From positions 15,181,001 through 15,245,000 of the forward strand of contig BSBN01001752.1 of NCBI GenBank assembly GCA_027924645.1: DNA of 64,000 nucleotides, written 5' to 3'. The notes beneath the pieces were generated by a model that was given only the letters and a program-made list of their open reading frames with translations, was not told the origin of the DNA and did not search any database. Positions 21,660 to 32,336 of this stretch are shown here, piece by piece. Numbering within the stretch: position 1 is the first letter of the stretch; each line of letters starts with the position of its first letter. The translations under genes and the position numbers were made by a program. The stretch comes from Cunninghamia lanceolata. Its lineage: Eukaryota; Streptophyta; Pinopsida; Cupressales; Cupressaceae.

Positions 21660-22470
21660 AAATAGTATTGTTTTCGGCACTGCTATTTTGATTGAAATAG
21701 AAATGGGAATGCGTTGCTCAGATAAGCCTGAAAATCTGCTGCACAGGATGCTTACTCTTGTCGTGCCTGTTGGCAAATTAAAGGATCAACCGTCAAGATT
21801 ATCTCTGTATCCAACAAACAAGGGTCATCTAAAATGGAACGATGGAGCACTGATAATCTCTTCCCAAGTCCACGCGGGTTCCAAGAAGACATAGGTGTCT
21901 ATGTAATCAACAACACCTTTGACAATATTTTGGTCCTTCCAATCAATTGTCTCCATGGTAGGTGCATGTTTGAGCCAAAGGAAGCCATGTATGTGGGCAG
22001 AACCTCTATGCTGCCATTCATACCTACCACAAGAGAGAGCAATCAAGAGGAAGTTAAGAAAATAGTAAATTAAGCAAAACAAGGGCAACTATATATAGCA
22101 ACTAACCTATACCAATAGTCCTTTGTCCGTAGAAGCTTCTCAAGCACCTCCTCACTAAAGATACTTACGCGGTGCTGCATGTACATTGCAATCAAATGCG
22201 GATTGTGAATAATGTTCTAGACCCTCCATCTTTGTGCAAGAATTGGATCTAGTGGGTACGACCTAGGCATGATAGCATGCAAGTCCGACCACTCTGTGTT
22301 AGTTGCATTTAATGTGAAGAACAAAGTAGGGCAACCAAGTTGAATAATAATATCAGAAAGCTTTCCTCTAGATTTTATCTAAAAAGGGCGAGTGGCACGC
22401 AAGGATGAGTCAAACCACATCAAGTATTCTACAAGCTTGTTATTAGGCAAAGTCACATAAGTGTTGACAC
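21660..22470 (-). mobile_element. Helitron Rep (HUH endonuclease) fragment
   Basis: The minus strand codes YEWQHRGSAHIHGFLWL, the HUH motif of Helitron Rep with its His-x-His metal site. Upstream sequence at 22110-22440 matches the Rep N-terminal part of the large Helitron at 57900-58220 along its length ('gtgaagaacaaagt', 'ataagtttatcatc'-like blocks). Both copies share a short intron next to 'cctataccaatagtc'. The helicase half is absent. The frame is open only in pieces, so it is a relic. Confidence 0.8.
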
Positions 22471-23744
22471 AACTCGCAAACAGTAGATGGGAGGCTATCT
22501 CATCAACCCAAAACATGCACACTCATGTAAAATTTCATGTGCCTACTTTCCTATCAACCTATTGTTTTTGAATTTGTGTCTTCCGTTCTATATTTTTAAT
22601 TTGGTTCTTTGTTACAAATTATTTAAGGTTTATATGTGCCCATCCATTCCCCAACTAAAATATAGGACATTCTGAAATTGGAATACACATTGCATCTTCA
22701 TAAAGGGGGGGGACACATCTCAAGGCTTCTAAATCCTTCACTCCATAGTACTCTTGTCTATTTATGTGCTTGGCTACGCTCCATTCCAAACCTTGCATAT
22801 TCTATTATTTTGCTTATGTAAATTTCAAAGTGCAACAATTGTTCATTTTCAAAATTGTTGTTCATAGGAAATCCCCTTTTTGTATTGCTCTTCTCCTTCT
22901 AAGAAACTAGGTCTCCTTGTCAATGTTTATCAGCGTGCCCATTGCACATTTTGTGTGATTGCTACTTTTATTTGTAATACACTTGTTTTACTTTTGTATG
23001 TAATTTTTAATTATATGTTACTTTTTAATAGTTTTAATTTTGTAGTTTTAGTTTTTCTTAACATGTGTGGGCTATGTTTTACTTTTCATGTATGCAATGA
23101 TGGCATGACACTCCATACCTTACTACCATTGTAGAATGCCTCTTGACGTAATAAAATATATACACATAAGCATAAATTAATTAATTGATATTTTTTGTGG
23201 ATGTAGATAAATTTTACTTAAATGTTATTTTAGGAAAGTAGATGTAAAAGATAGTGGTACTTAGCTTAATAAATGAAGAAAAATGACTTTAATAAGTATT
23301 CTAAAAATATTTTATCTTTCGCTTAGAAATGGTACCTCTATCTTTATGTTGCCTTAAATTCTATGTATGACATGGGCCTTTGTCTAGGACCTATTCCACA
23401 CCTCTAGATCACAAGTTTTGCATCCATGTTCATGTGTTGTCTATCATATAAATTTGAGCTTGATGGATCTATACTTCTACTCTTTTAATTGTCAAGCTCA
23501 CCTCTATCTACTAGGTGAGTGTGAGATCATGATGGACCAAACAATACCCCGAAGTGGCAATGAAAATGCTAAAAACATAATTCAATAAATTCACATCAAA
23601 AATTGAATGTGTTATTTACATAATTTGAAAATAATTTAGTAATAAAAGTTGTAGGAAATTGAATTTAGTTTATAGGACTGATTACAACAACTCCACTGCT
23701 ACTGCACCCACTAGACTAGGCTCCAACTTTGGACTTGGCAAGTT
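22471..23744. other. AT-rich DNA, no gene seen
   Basis: Open frames here (for example 22880-23134) are hydrophobic low-complexity translations without motif. Around 23508-23570 there is a copy of the short dispersed repeat also seen near 1180-1245. Confidence 0.4.
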
Positions 23745-23950
23745 TCTCATCTTCACCATCAGACTTGAAGGCCAACTAAAACTGAGTAGGAAATCAGTTT
23801 CTCTTGGCATACTATCTTCGTTAACATGTCTACAAGATTTTGGCTAGTGTGTATCTTTTCTAGCTTCAACTGCTCGTCTTCCAAAATTGATCGTATGAAA
23901 TGGAACTTGAGTTGTATATGTTTACTCTTAGAAATTTTTAGGACTCCCAC
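23745..23950 (-). mobile_element. Ty1/copia pol C-terminal fragment
   Basis: About 63 codons on the minus strand read SKHIQLKFHFIRSILED, then QLKLEKIHTSQNLVDMLTK, the well-known C-terminal end of copia RNase H (KHIxxxxHFIR ... ADMLTK). Several stops follow. No LTR was identified. Confidence 0.75.
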
Positions 23951-24114
23951 TTTCCTAAATCCAAGGTCATCCCAAGGAATTTTTAGAGAGAATTAATATT
24001 TGAGTTAGAACTACTAACAACTTTTCCATCCAAATCTAATATAAGTCTAATTGTTTGTAATTCTTCATCCAACAAGTTTTTTTTCTAGTTATTTCAAGAA
24101 GTCAGTCTAGATGA

Positions 24115-24649
24115 ACAAGACCAATTATGTGAATATTGTTTGCACAATTACTTGATGGCAGAAGATATAGAGTGGTCTGCAGTGAAATATTATGGTCTGC
24201 GGAGATGTGGATGACAGAAAAAGTACTAGTGGTGGCACATTCTTCTTGGGAAGAAGATTGGTCTCTTGGATGAGCAAAAAGGAAGAGGTAATTCCTCCGT
24301 TGACTGCAGAGGCGAGTATATAGCAACAGGAAATAATTGTTCTCAAGTTCTGTGGATGAAGCAAATGCTAAAGGACATCAGAATTGTGTTTGAGGAGCTA
24401 GTCACAATTTTCTGTGATAATTCAAGTGCTATAAGTATTTCCAAGGATCCGGTATTGCACTCAAAGACAAAACATATATCTATCAAGTTTCACTTTTTGA
24501 GAGAGAAAGTTAATGAGAATGAAGTCAAGTTGGAGTTTGTGTCTTCCAAAGATCAGATTGCGGATATCTTCACTAAGCCTCTTCCCAAAGATACTTTTGA
24601 GTATCTCAGAGAAAAGTTAAGGGTTATCACCCCTCCTGATCAGAACTAA
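24115..24649 (+). pseudogene. Copia RNase H C-terminus, frameshifted
   Basis: The frame reads VDDRKSTSGGTFFLG, then RRLVSWMSKKEE, and after a lost base near 24313 continues YIATGNNCSQVLWMKQML, DNSSAISISKDP, KTKHISIKFHFLREKV and ADIFTKPLP up to TAA at 24649. These are the standard motifs of copia RNase H. The first 80 bases are odd: where coding sequence for the preceding part is expected there is a 24-base stretch also present in the LTR (see findings). Confidence 0.8.
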
Positions 24650-24971
24650 GATGCACTAAGGTGCATTAATCCAGTGGAATTCACATTCATATATTGTGAT
24701 CCGGATTGATGTTAAGGAGGTACTACTCAAAGGGGGAGTAGTCAGTATGTAAATTTTGGGATCAGTCTGAAGCAAAAAAGGAGAAAAGATAGCAAAGATG
24801 TGCCCTTTGCCATTGATGTCAAAGGGGGAGAGAAGTCATGTGAAAAACTAGTTGCTGATGTAAAGGGGAGCAATAAAGAAATTAGTTGCAGAAGTGAGAA
24901 GAGAAAGGGGGAGAAGTTCTTGTCTTGATGGTTAAATTCAGTTTTTCACATCATATGTTGTCATCAATGAC

Positions 24972-24982
24972 AAAGGGGGAGA
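24972..24982 (+). other. Polypurine tract of the copia element
   Basis: AAAGGGGGAGA stands directly before the 3' LTR. Near-identical words occur at 24729, 24821 and 24904, so the spacer has four polypurine tracts. Confidence 0.7.
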
Positions 24983-24983
24983 T

Positions 24984-26313
24984 TGTTGTAAATATGTGCC
25001 TAAGTGGCGTTGTCATTAATGTCAACATATCCTTGTTGCCATTGGTGTCAACTATATCCTATTTAGTTGTATGTATAGAAGACTAGATTGTTGAGGATAT
25101 TGAGAAAATTAATGACAATCAATGCATGCGAACCATATATCTATGTAGAGGATTGTCAGAGGTTGCTCCAATTAAGATTTGAGAAGTCCGCATGAAGAAT
25201 TGAAGAAGTTATGGCCATCTGAGTAGAACCAGATTTTGCAGTATACAGAAGAGACAGTGTGACAGTAAGTTGGTTCGGATTGCTCCGCAGTGAAATATTA
25301 TGGTCTGCGGATCTGAAGGCATGTTTGGAAAATCAGTATGTATCATCAACACCAGTGGTTCATGGTTTGGAGGTCTGCAAGCTATCTTTCTAGTTTGACA
25401 GTCATGGTAGAGAGTGTTCTTGAGGTTCCGGAGGAAGATACAAATGATTCTGATAATTTGGTTTAAAGCGAATAATTTTGGTAATTTCAATGTGCTTGTG
25501 GAGGTCTCTAGATCATGTGGCTACTATGTTGGAGGTCCGCACTAAAGTTTGAGCTTGTTGATTGAAGATTTCTTCTTTGAGGTTGATGTTCTTCCCAGTC
25601 TTGGCTGACCGGATGTTCCTAGCATGTTGCAGATTATCTAAGAGCATTCTTATGAAGCATGGCGTGGTTGTAGAAGAAGATTCAAGTCTCAGTTGTGTTT
25701 GGCCGACAGTGTGACGATCTATGTCAAGTTTAGCTGACCTTATTGATCATTCCAAGGTTGATGAAGCATATAAATGCTTGTTGAAGAGTTGTTGAAAAGC
25801 ATCCTTGGACACAATGAATTAAATCTGAAGAAGGGATCAAAAGCAGAGCAGCGAAGGGAGTATAGAGTGAAGAGTCAGTGAAGAAGAATTTGAAGATAAG
25901 AGTAGAAGTTCTGAGCCTTCAAAGGGATTGATTCATGCATGAATGTAGATGCTATTTCTCAGTTCAATATTTCTATATAAATCATAATTTCTTATAGGTA
26001 GTGAGCCTATTCTTGAGCAGTGAGCTTTGGGAAGTGCACCCGAAGGCATGTGCCTTCTATTTTCTTAAGTACTTTTAATAGGGTACACATTTTTGTGGTT
26101 TAACCCCCACCATGGTTTTTCCCTTAACCGGGTTTTCCACGTCAAAATTCTGGTGTTATGTGTTCATGTTATTTCTGCTCATATGTTGATTTATGCTTAA
26201 ATGTTTTCATCATTAATCTGATTATAAAGAAGATTTAAAAGGTTTAGAAAAGGTTAAAGTTTAGCGATAACTAATTCACCCCCCTCCTCTTAGTTGTCTG
26301 GACTATTTCAAAC
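24984..26313 (+). repeat. 3' LTR of the copia element
   Basis: The LTR starts TGTTGTAAATATG right after the polypurine tract and probably ends TTTCAAACA near 26313, about 1330 bases. The right border is inferred from the TG...CA rule and the C-rich terminal segment; there is no partner LTR to align. It holds several GGTCTGCGG-like words. Confidence 0.6.
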
Positions 26314-27463
26314 AAAACATTGTGTTCATTGTCTTATTTGTTGCATTTTCTGATTGCTTACATTTTTTATCCTAAAACTAACATTATGTACCCATTATAT
26401 TGAGCTCTTTGTTCAAGCATGCGGAAATGACATCATGATTGTATTTCTGAATATAGAATGAATTGTCAATGACAATTACAACAAGATCCACACATACACC
26501 TTTGATATCAATGACATCACTTAACGACCTCGTGCCTTTGACATCAATAACAACATATTCCAATAGTTGTGGTGATCATTTTCATTTTATTGTTGTCTTT
26601 GAGATCATTGTATGGGTGTTGTTGTTGTGGTTCTATTTAACTTGCATAGTTGAGAGGCTAATTCATGAAGTAAGTTAAGGTCTATAGTATCTTCCTCTCT
26701 TATAATTTGCAAGTTGTGTGTGACTTCCTAATGAAACTTGTTGAAGATTTGGTCTTAGATTTAAAAGATTTTGAGGATATGAGTTCAAATGGTTTCTTAT
26801 CCAATTTGATCTAAAATTTTAGTTTGCTTTTGAATGTTCTTCTTAGTTGGATTTTCTTGTTTTGGGAGATTCTCTGATTTCCTCCAAGACTTGTTTTATC
26901 CAATCTTCTCTAACACCAGGGCACATTGAGTGCTTAGTAGAGAAGATTTGGATGTATGAAAGTTTTGAAGTTTTTGATGATGTTTTGATTGTTTTGTGCC
27001 TTGGGATGAAATCAAGGGCTTGTTTTGAAATGTTTAAAGTTGAATGCCTTGTGGTGAAACAAAAGGCTTGGAAGTTGTATGTTTTTTATTGTTGAAGATG
27101 AAGTCTCTAATGCAATTAAAACTATATGAATTCATGCACTTTTAGTTCTTTTTCTAATTTTTGATGATTTAATTACTAAGAAAAAAAATATGCATGCAAC
27201 TATATCTCTTTTCCTAAATTCAATCTTCTATGTTATTGTGTTTTTCAAATATTTAAATATTGCAATGATTTAATCTAAGAAAACAAACTTGCGTTTTAAT
27301 ATAAGAAATGCAATGACATTTTACCTAGAACTAGAAAAAATAATTAAAAATCAAGAGAAAATAAAAACAATGTTTTACTTCCTCAAGAGCAATTGTTTTC
27401 ACTTTTACCAATTCTATTGTAAATAGCAATAAAAGAACATGTAATGATGGCCCCAATACTAGG
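26314..27463. other. AT-rich DNA, no gene seen
   Basis: No frame with recognisable motifs on either strand; the longest plus-strand frames (26463-26678, 26847-27095) look like chance. Confidence 0.4.
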
Positions 27464-27797
27464 CATATGTCTTGAGAGGTCTAGCTATTTGGTAACCTTA
27501 TTTGCAGTAATCGAGTCCTCTACTTGATGATGAGAAAAGGGTAAGGGATTTAAAGAGATTCAAAAAATAGAAAATGAAGCACAAGGGCTTGTAAGGCTTA
27601 AAAAATAAAAAACTCAAGGCCTATTCGAAAAGCTTGGATGAACTAGAGATTCTATGAAATATTTAAACTATGGATATCTAAACTAAAACTTGAAAACAAA
27701 TGACTCGAGACCCATAAAGGAAGTTAAAGAAGATTGTGAAGAAGCTAAGAAGCTTACCTATATGCCATGGTCAGGGCATCATATCTATATATAAGCT
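27464..27797 (+). repeat. Dispersed direct repeat, copy 1
   Basis: This stretch, from 'catatgtcttgagagg' to 'atctatatataa', is repeated in the same orientation at 31556-31892 with only scattered differences. It has no coding content and lacks clear LTR ends. Confidence 0.85.
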
Positions 27798-28375
27798 ATA
27801 ACCATGACCTAAAACATATAGTTCATTAAAAAAACAACCTAATGGTCATTCATTTACTATTATTGCCACATAGCCATGGCATTGAAAAGTAATATTGCTA
27901 TCATATCGTTTGTCTACTTTCAAATCATCCTTTAATTATTGTCCAAAGAAATCACTTTCCTTGTCTAAAACGTGATTCCAAATGACCCTTTTTACTGTTT
28001 ATGCTCTGAAGCTCCGAATATTTTTACTATTATAACCATATATAAATATCTGATATGCTATTTAGTAGGAGACTAACTGTTGGAGCATCTTTTCTCCAGT
28101 AGTTCGATCAACCAAATGTGTTCGATAATCCGAGAGTCTTCTTTTCTGTTCCTTTCATTGATTTTCCCTCATTATTTTATTACATACGACAAACAATAGT
28201 ATTACATGAAAATGGAGCCCACATTCTTCACTGAATGTATTGCGTGCTATGAGCAATCCCATAAAGAATTCTCTCTCTTACTTTTAAAATACATTACACA
28301 TCTATTTATTTGCTCGGGGGTTCTAGTCAGATGACCGACTGGTCGATAAATCGATTGTTTTTATTCAAAGTATGG
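27798..28375. other. No gene seen
   Basis: AT-rich spacer without reading frames of note. Confidence 0.4.
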
Positions 28376-28755
28376 AGAAGAAAAGGATACACGAGGGCTA
28401 CATAGGCAAGTCCATGGCCGTGACCACATCAGCACATTTTCCAACTTTAGCGACGGTCTTCTCGGTCTCGTAGAGAACCGCTCCAAAATTTGAAGCAGGC
28501 TACATTTTTTAGTCGAAAAGTGTCCCCAGCTGAGTCCGCTAACAACAAAAGTCATGCTAAGTTGTTAAAAAATCTAACAGCCTGGCAGAGCATTAGGCCC
28601 CTGCGTGTATTAATCTCTACAAAAGCAACAATTCTGGACGTGATTAAAGCAGCGATTGAATTGTATGCAAAGGAAGGGCGTGAGGCCAATTCTGAACAGT
28701 CATCCACTTTCTTTTGACTTGCATTTCTCCCAGTTCACCTTTGATTGTAAGTTTT
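28376..28755 (+). pseudogene. Fragment of a DUF7054-like (At4g22758-type) gene
   Basis: From 28490 the frame reads KLLKNLT, then PLRVLISTKATILDVIKAAI and ELYAKEGRE. This fits the small ubiquitin-like DUF7054 domain of plants, in which 'vLdvIkaAlelYakEGR' is the core. Past the stop the next frame carries FDLHFSQFTFDC, the usual continuation of that domain, so one base has been gained or lost near 28695. A GTAAGT donor follows at 28755. Upstream, an ATG at 28376 opens a short N-terminal frame that ends in a stop. The function of the family is unknown. Confidence 0.5.
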
Positions 28756-31220
28756 TTCTAAAATAGTGCCCTGGTTAATTGAGAAAGTTGTGTTAGACCC
28801 TATTTCGTGTTTTCTCCACCACATAACTACCATGATTGAATGGAAAAAGGACTGAGAAAAATCGATGTGGGGAATGTTTCTCTAAAGGGTTTTTAAATTG
28901 TCAGGCAGGTCACTCAACCTACCAATCTTGCTCTCCATTGCAATTGAATTGCATAAAAGTGAATTCATATAATTTCAAAGTAGCAACAAAGAAATGCATA
29001 CCCACAGGTATTAACAGATCTATATAATAAGACCTGCAAAAAAATATTAGAGGGTTGCCACCATAATACTAAAGTAGTATCATGAAATGTGCCTTGTGAA
29101 GAAGCTGTGGTGGGCCATAGAGTAACTTTGAGTAATTTCGGAAATCTTTCAAAGAATGCATAATATGAGTCCCAGCTGTGTGCCATTTTAGGTACTCATT
29201 TACAAAACATCTCTCATAAAATGGAGAAAGAAAGAAAACCCTATGGAAAAAAACTTTCCTCCTAAAGAGAGAAAACAAAGAGTGGACTTTAGATGGCCCC
29301 TCCAAATGATCATGATGCCGATGTTGATTCTGATGCAGATATGTAGAACTCCTAAAGCATGTCGAAGTTGTAAAATTTGCCTTTCCCTTGATGTTAAGAG
29401 ATTTTGGCAAATTTATTGAAGTAAGTAGTGTTTTAAAAGAAAAAGACCAGGATGAAAGTCTAAGAAATGTATAAAATGACTGAAGAAAGGATGTGCATAT
29501 GCGCACATTTGAATGAGGTAGGAACCAATGCGATTCAAGTTGCAATGTTGCAATCTCCCCACTACACTTTATACATCAGTGCTTACATTTCACTTTTACA
29601 CTTTCAATATCTGACATTATATGAGTGTTTTTACATACTAAGAAATCATCTAGAGTTCAATTTTTCTACTATGAAGAACCAACTGAGTTGAGAGCCGAGA
29701 GTTGATACTCGGCTTTAAAGTTGCATCATGATTGTCTTCTTCACCAAATGTGAAATGTGAAAAGATGAAGGTGGTACCATTACCTTTTGACTTTCTTTTA
29801 GGTGATGAAATGGTGCAATTTAAACTTCTAAATACTCATTTTGGGAATTAAGGTGGTGCTTTAGTGATAGAAGAAGTGATTGTGTGCACTCTTCTTACTT
29901 ATCTACCCCCCTTAAAGCGGCACTTTATAAGTAGTGCATGACATCATACAACAATATTTTCCCTTTTTGTCTTTCTCCCAACAAGCTTGCAATTTGAGAT
30001 GAAGTAGTTTTAAGAATCCTAAACCTAGCTTAGTTTGGCACTTTATAATGATAGTGCGTTGATAGGCTAGAATGATAGAGGACAAAAAATCAGGCAATTT
30101 TGCCTTTTGAACAACTCGATTACGAGATCATATACAAAAGTTATAGCCTTTACAATTTTTGCATATGCAAAAAAAATACACCTTCAAAAAATTTTCAATA
30201 TGCTTGAAAATAATAAATTTTGCAAACTAATATATTTGGAGAGAAAAAAAACTAGATGAGGGAAAAAGTTAAGCCTCCTGTGGTAGAGTGTGACCAAGGG
30301 CTTAAAAACCCATATGACTAGGGGCTAATTGTGGAAATGTTTGTCCCCCCCTGTTTCTTTCTTTCCTCTTTGTTGAATGCCCCCCCCACCGAGTTTCTTA
30401 TGTCACGTGAATAGTGACGCATTCCCCTATATACAATTTGATAGCCGTCACAGTTTCAAAACAATTTCAAAAAACCACGACCTTCCTTCCTTCCCGCCTC
30501 GCAATTTGGCATGTGCTCCCTCCTTTGGCGTCGGTGATGAGACTGAGGAAATTGGACAAATATGCCGCTAGCTATGGGCGACCTCCACTGTAGATACGTG
30601 CCTTATACAGCCATTGATGTGGCCTTCAAAATCTGCCAAAAAATAGTTGTTGAGGACTGAGAGGATGCCGTCGAATGAGGATTTAGGCCGCAGAATTCGC
30701 TACGAGACTCTGTTGACTGCAGATGTGTGGAAAAATGCCATGAAAAGAGGGTGACGTGGCGTTGATTTTCCACAAGCTCGGTGGCGAGTTGCACAGAGGG
30801 TTGGGCAACGCCGTTGGTGAGAGGGTTGGCCCTCTTGAAGGTGTCGAATGAATGCAATGACGGGGGCAACTTCGGCCTTGAAAAGGTAGAGAGATGAGCA
30901 TTGTATTCGACCTCTTTGTGAGGCACTTCACAGTATATAGATCACCCTCTGTGTGAGGCATGAAAAACAAAGAAAAATGCCTCTGTGTGAGGCTTTCCCG
31001 GCAATGATTCGACCTCACTATGGTGAGGGTTGATGAGCTCTACAATGACGATTATAACTTGCAAAAACAAACCCGTTTCAAATGTGCTTTGAAACAAAAT
31101 TTTACCTCCTTCATATGCAGTGATAGAAGGCTAGATTGAGCCTAGCATGCAAGAGAGGTTGCAGAGATTCACCAATGTAGATGTAATCAACAAACAAATG
31201 ATTTGACGCTATGCCACTCA
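28756..31220. other. Non-coding stretch; part may be the interior of a copia-type element
   Basis: No gene was recognised. The minus-strand frame 29069-29545 (158 codons) is Ser/Phe/His-rich without motifs and is taken as chance. At about 30900-31000 the phrase CTGTGTGAGGC or a close variant occurs three times. The last kilobase precedes a primer site and LTR on the minus strand, so it may be untranslated leader of that element. Confidence 0.4.
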
Positions 31221-31558
31221 CTCTGATACCATGTGGGAGCGGAAGTCCAAGATCAATGGATTAGAGATCAAACACAAATGCAATATATTGAAAATGAACT
31301 GAAATGATTTACAACTGAAGCGGTATAAATGGGTGAAGTTTGAGGAACAAGACTCCACGAGAATAGGGAAGGTGGCGAAAATGAAACCAGGAGAATAGCT
31401 CAAGGTTCAATCACCCTCAAATGTAGCCGTGATGTGTCAAATATGAGGCGACACATCTACTAAGGACTCAACAAGAGGACTTAGTCTTTCCACATGTGAG
31501 GAAAACCACTAACTATGATTAAGTTAGGTATAACTTATGTGAGTTATACACCAACACA
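31221..31558 (-). mobile_element. Copia-type LTR with tRNA-Met primer site
   Basis: On the minus strand an LTR of 327 bases (31558-31232) begins TGTGTTGGTG and ends GCTCCCACA. It is followed at once by TGGTATCAGAG (31231-31221), the classical site complementary to initiator tRNA-Met used by plant copia elements. No gag or pol and no second LTR were found to the left, so this is a 5' end of a lost or non-autonomous element. Its outer edge abuts the second copy of the 335-base repeat. Confidence 0.75.
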
Positions 31559-31892
31559 TATGTCTTGAGAGGTCTATCTATTTGGTAAACTTCTTTGTAG
31601 TAATCGAGTCCTCTACTTGATGATGAGAAAAGGGTAAAGGATTTAAAGAGATTCAAAAAATAGAAAATGAAGCACAAGGGCTTGTAAGGATTAAAAAGCA
31701 AAAAGCTCAAGGCCTATTCAAAAAGTTTGGATGAACTAGAGATTCTATGAAATATTTGAACTATGGATATCTAAACTAAAACTTGAAAACAAATGACTCA
31801 AGACCTATAAAGAAACTTAAAGAAGATTGTGAGAAGCTAAGAAGCTTACATATATGCCATGCTTAGGGCATTATATCTATATATAAACTAGC
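31556..31892 (+). repeat. Dispersed direct repeat, copy 2
   Basis: Second copy of 27464-27797, starting exactly at the edge of the copia-type LTR. The match ends at 'ctatatataaacta'. The sequence after it ('ggacccataggttcaatggg') is different from that after copy 1. Confidence 0.85.
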
Positions 31893-32088
31893 AATTGGAC
31901 CCATAGGTTCAATGGGCACGCTGATAGTTTTATTATTATAATGAAATATAGTTAGAGTTAGAATTTTTTGTGGCATTATTATGATTTATTATTTGTTAAT
32001 ATATTTTGTTTCATTTTGTTGTAACATTTTTTTTTCTATTACTTAAAGGGTTGGATATAAGATATGAAATAAAATTTTTAAATACAAG

Positions 32089-32192
32089 AATTGGGTAAGT
32101 GCAAAAAGATGGGGGGCCAAAAAGTGGCCAAATTAATTTTAAAAAAAATTAAGTCATAACACGAGTGCGTTATAACGCGCTCGCGTTATGAC
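32089..32192 (+). repeat. Helitron-related block with a 36-bp palindrome
   Basis: A 35-base block at 32089-32123 ('attgggtaagtgcaa' to 'ggggggccaaaaa') is the reverse complement of 54534-54568 in the large Helitron, with one mismatch. Thirty bases on, 32155-32190 is a near-perfect palindrome with arms CATAAC...GTTATG and centre GCGTTATAACGC. The Helitron has the same block and palindromes in the same relative order but about 850 bases apart, so this is probably an internally deleted, non-autonomous relative. Confidence 0.65.
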
Positions 32193-32336
32193 TTGCTATA
32201 AATTAAAAAAAAGGGTTTCTAATCTCATTTCATTTCTTTCTTCTCCTCTATGCCCACGGCCTGCAAACCCTAGAAAGTGCGCTCGCGTTTTGCAAAACTC
32301 CATTCAACACAAAAACCTTATCGATTCGTCACCAAA

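Larger units (their letters stand above)
24115..26313 (+). mobile_element. Ty1/copia element, 3' part only (SIRE/Maximus-like)
   Basis: The remnant consists of the end of RNase H (to 24649), a 330-base spacer with four copies of AAAGGGGGAG, and a 3' LTR. Nothing of gag, integrase or reverse transcriptase is present; the left border lies near 24115. The long LTR, the repeated polypurine words and the LTR end with 'ctaattcacccccctcctct' are typical of the SIRE/Maximus group of plant copia elements. Confidence 0.8.

Noticed and set aside
29069..29545. 158-codon minus-strand frame
   Set aside because: Ser/Phe/His-rich without recognisable domain, surrounded by non-coding sequence; length is possible by chance in this base composition.
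27464..31892. The two 335-bp repeats as LTRs of one 4.4-kb element
   Set aside because: No TG...CA ends, no primer site after copy 1 and no polypurine tract before copy 2.
31879..32192. A complete 310-bp non-autonomous Helitron from 'tctatatataa' to the palindrome
   Set aside because: The proposed TC start is part of the 335-bp repeat shared with 27797, and no CTRR end follows the palindrome; only the Helitron-related block is claimed.
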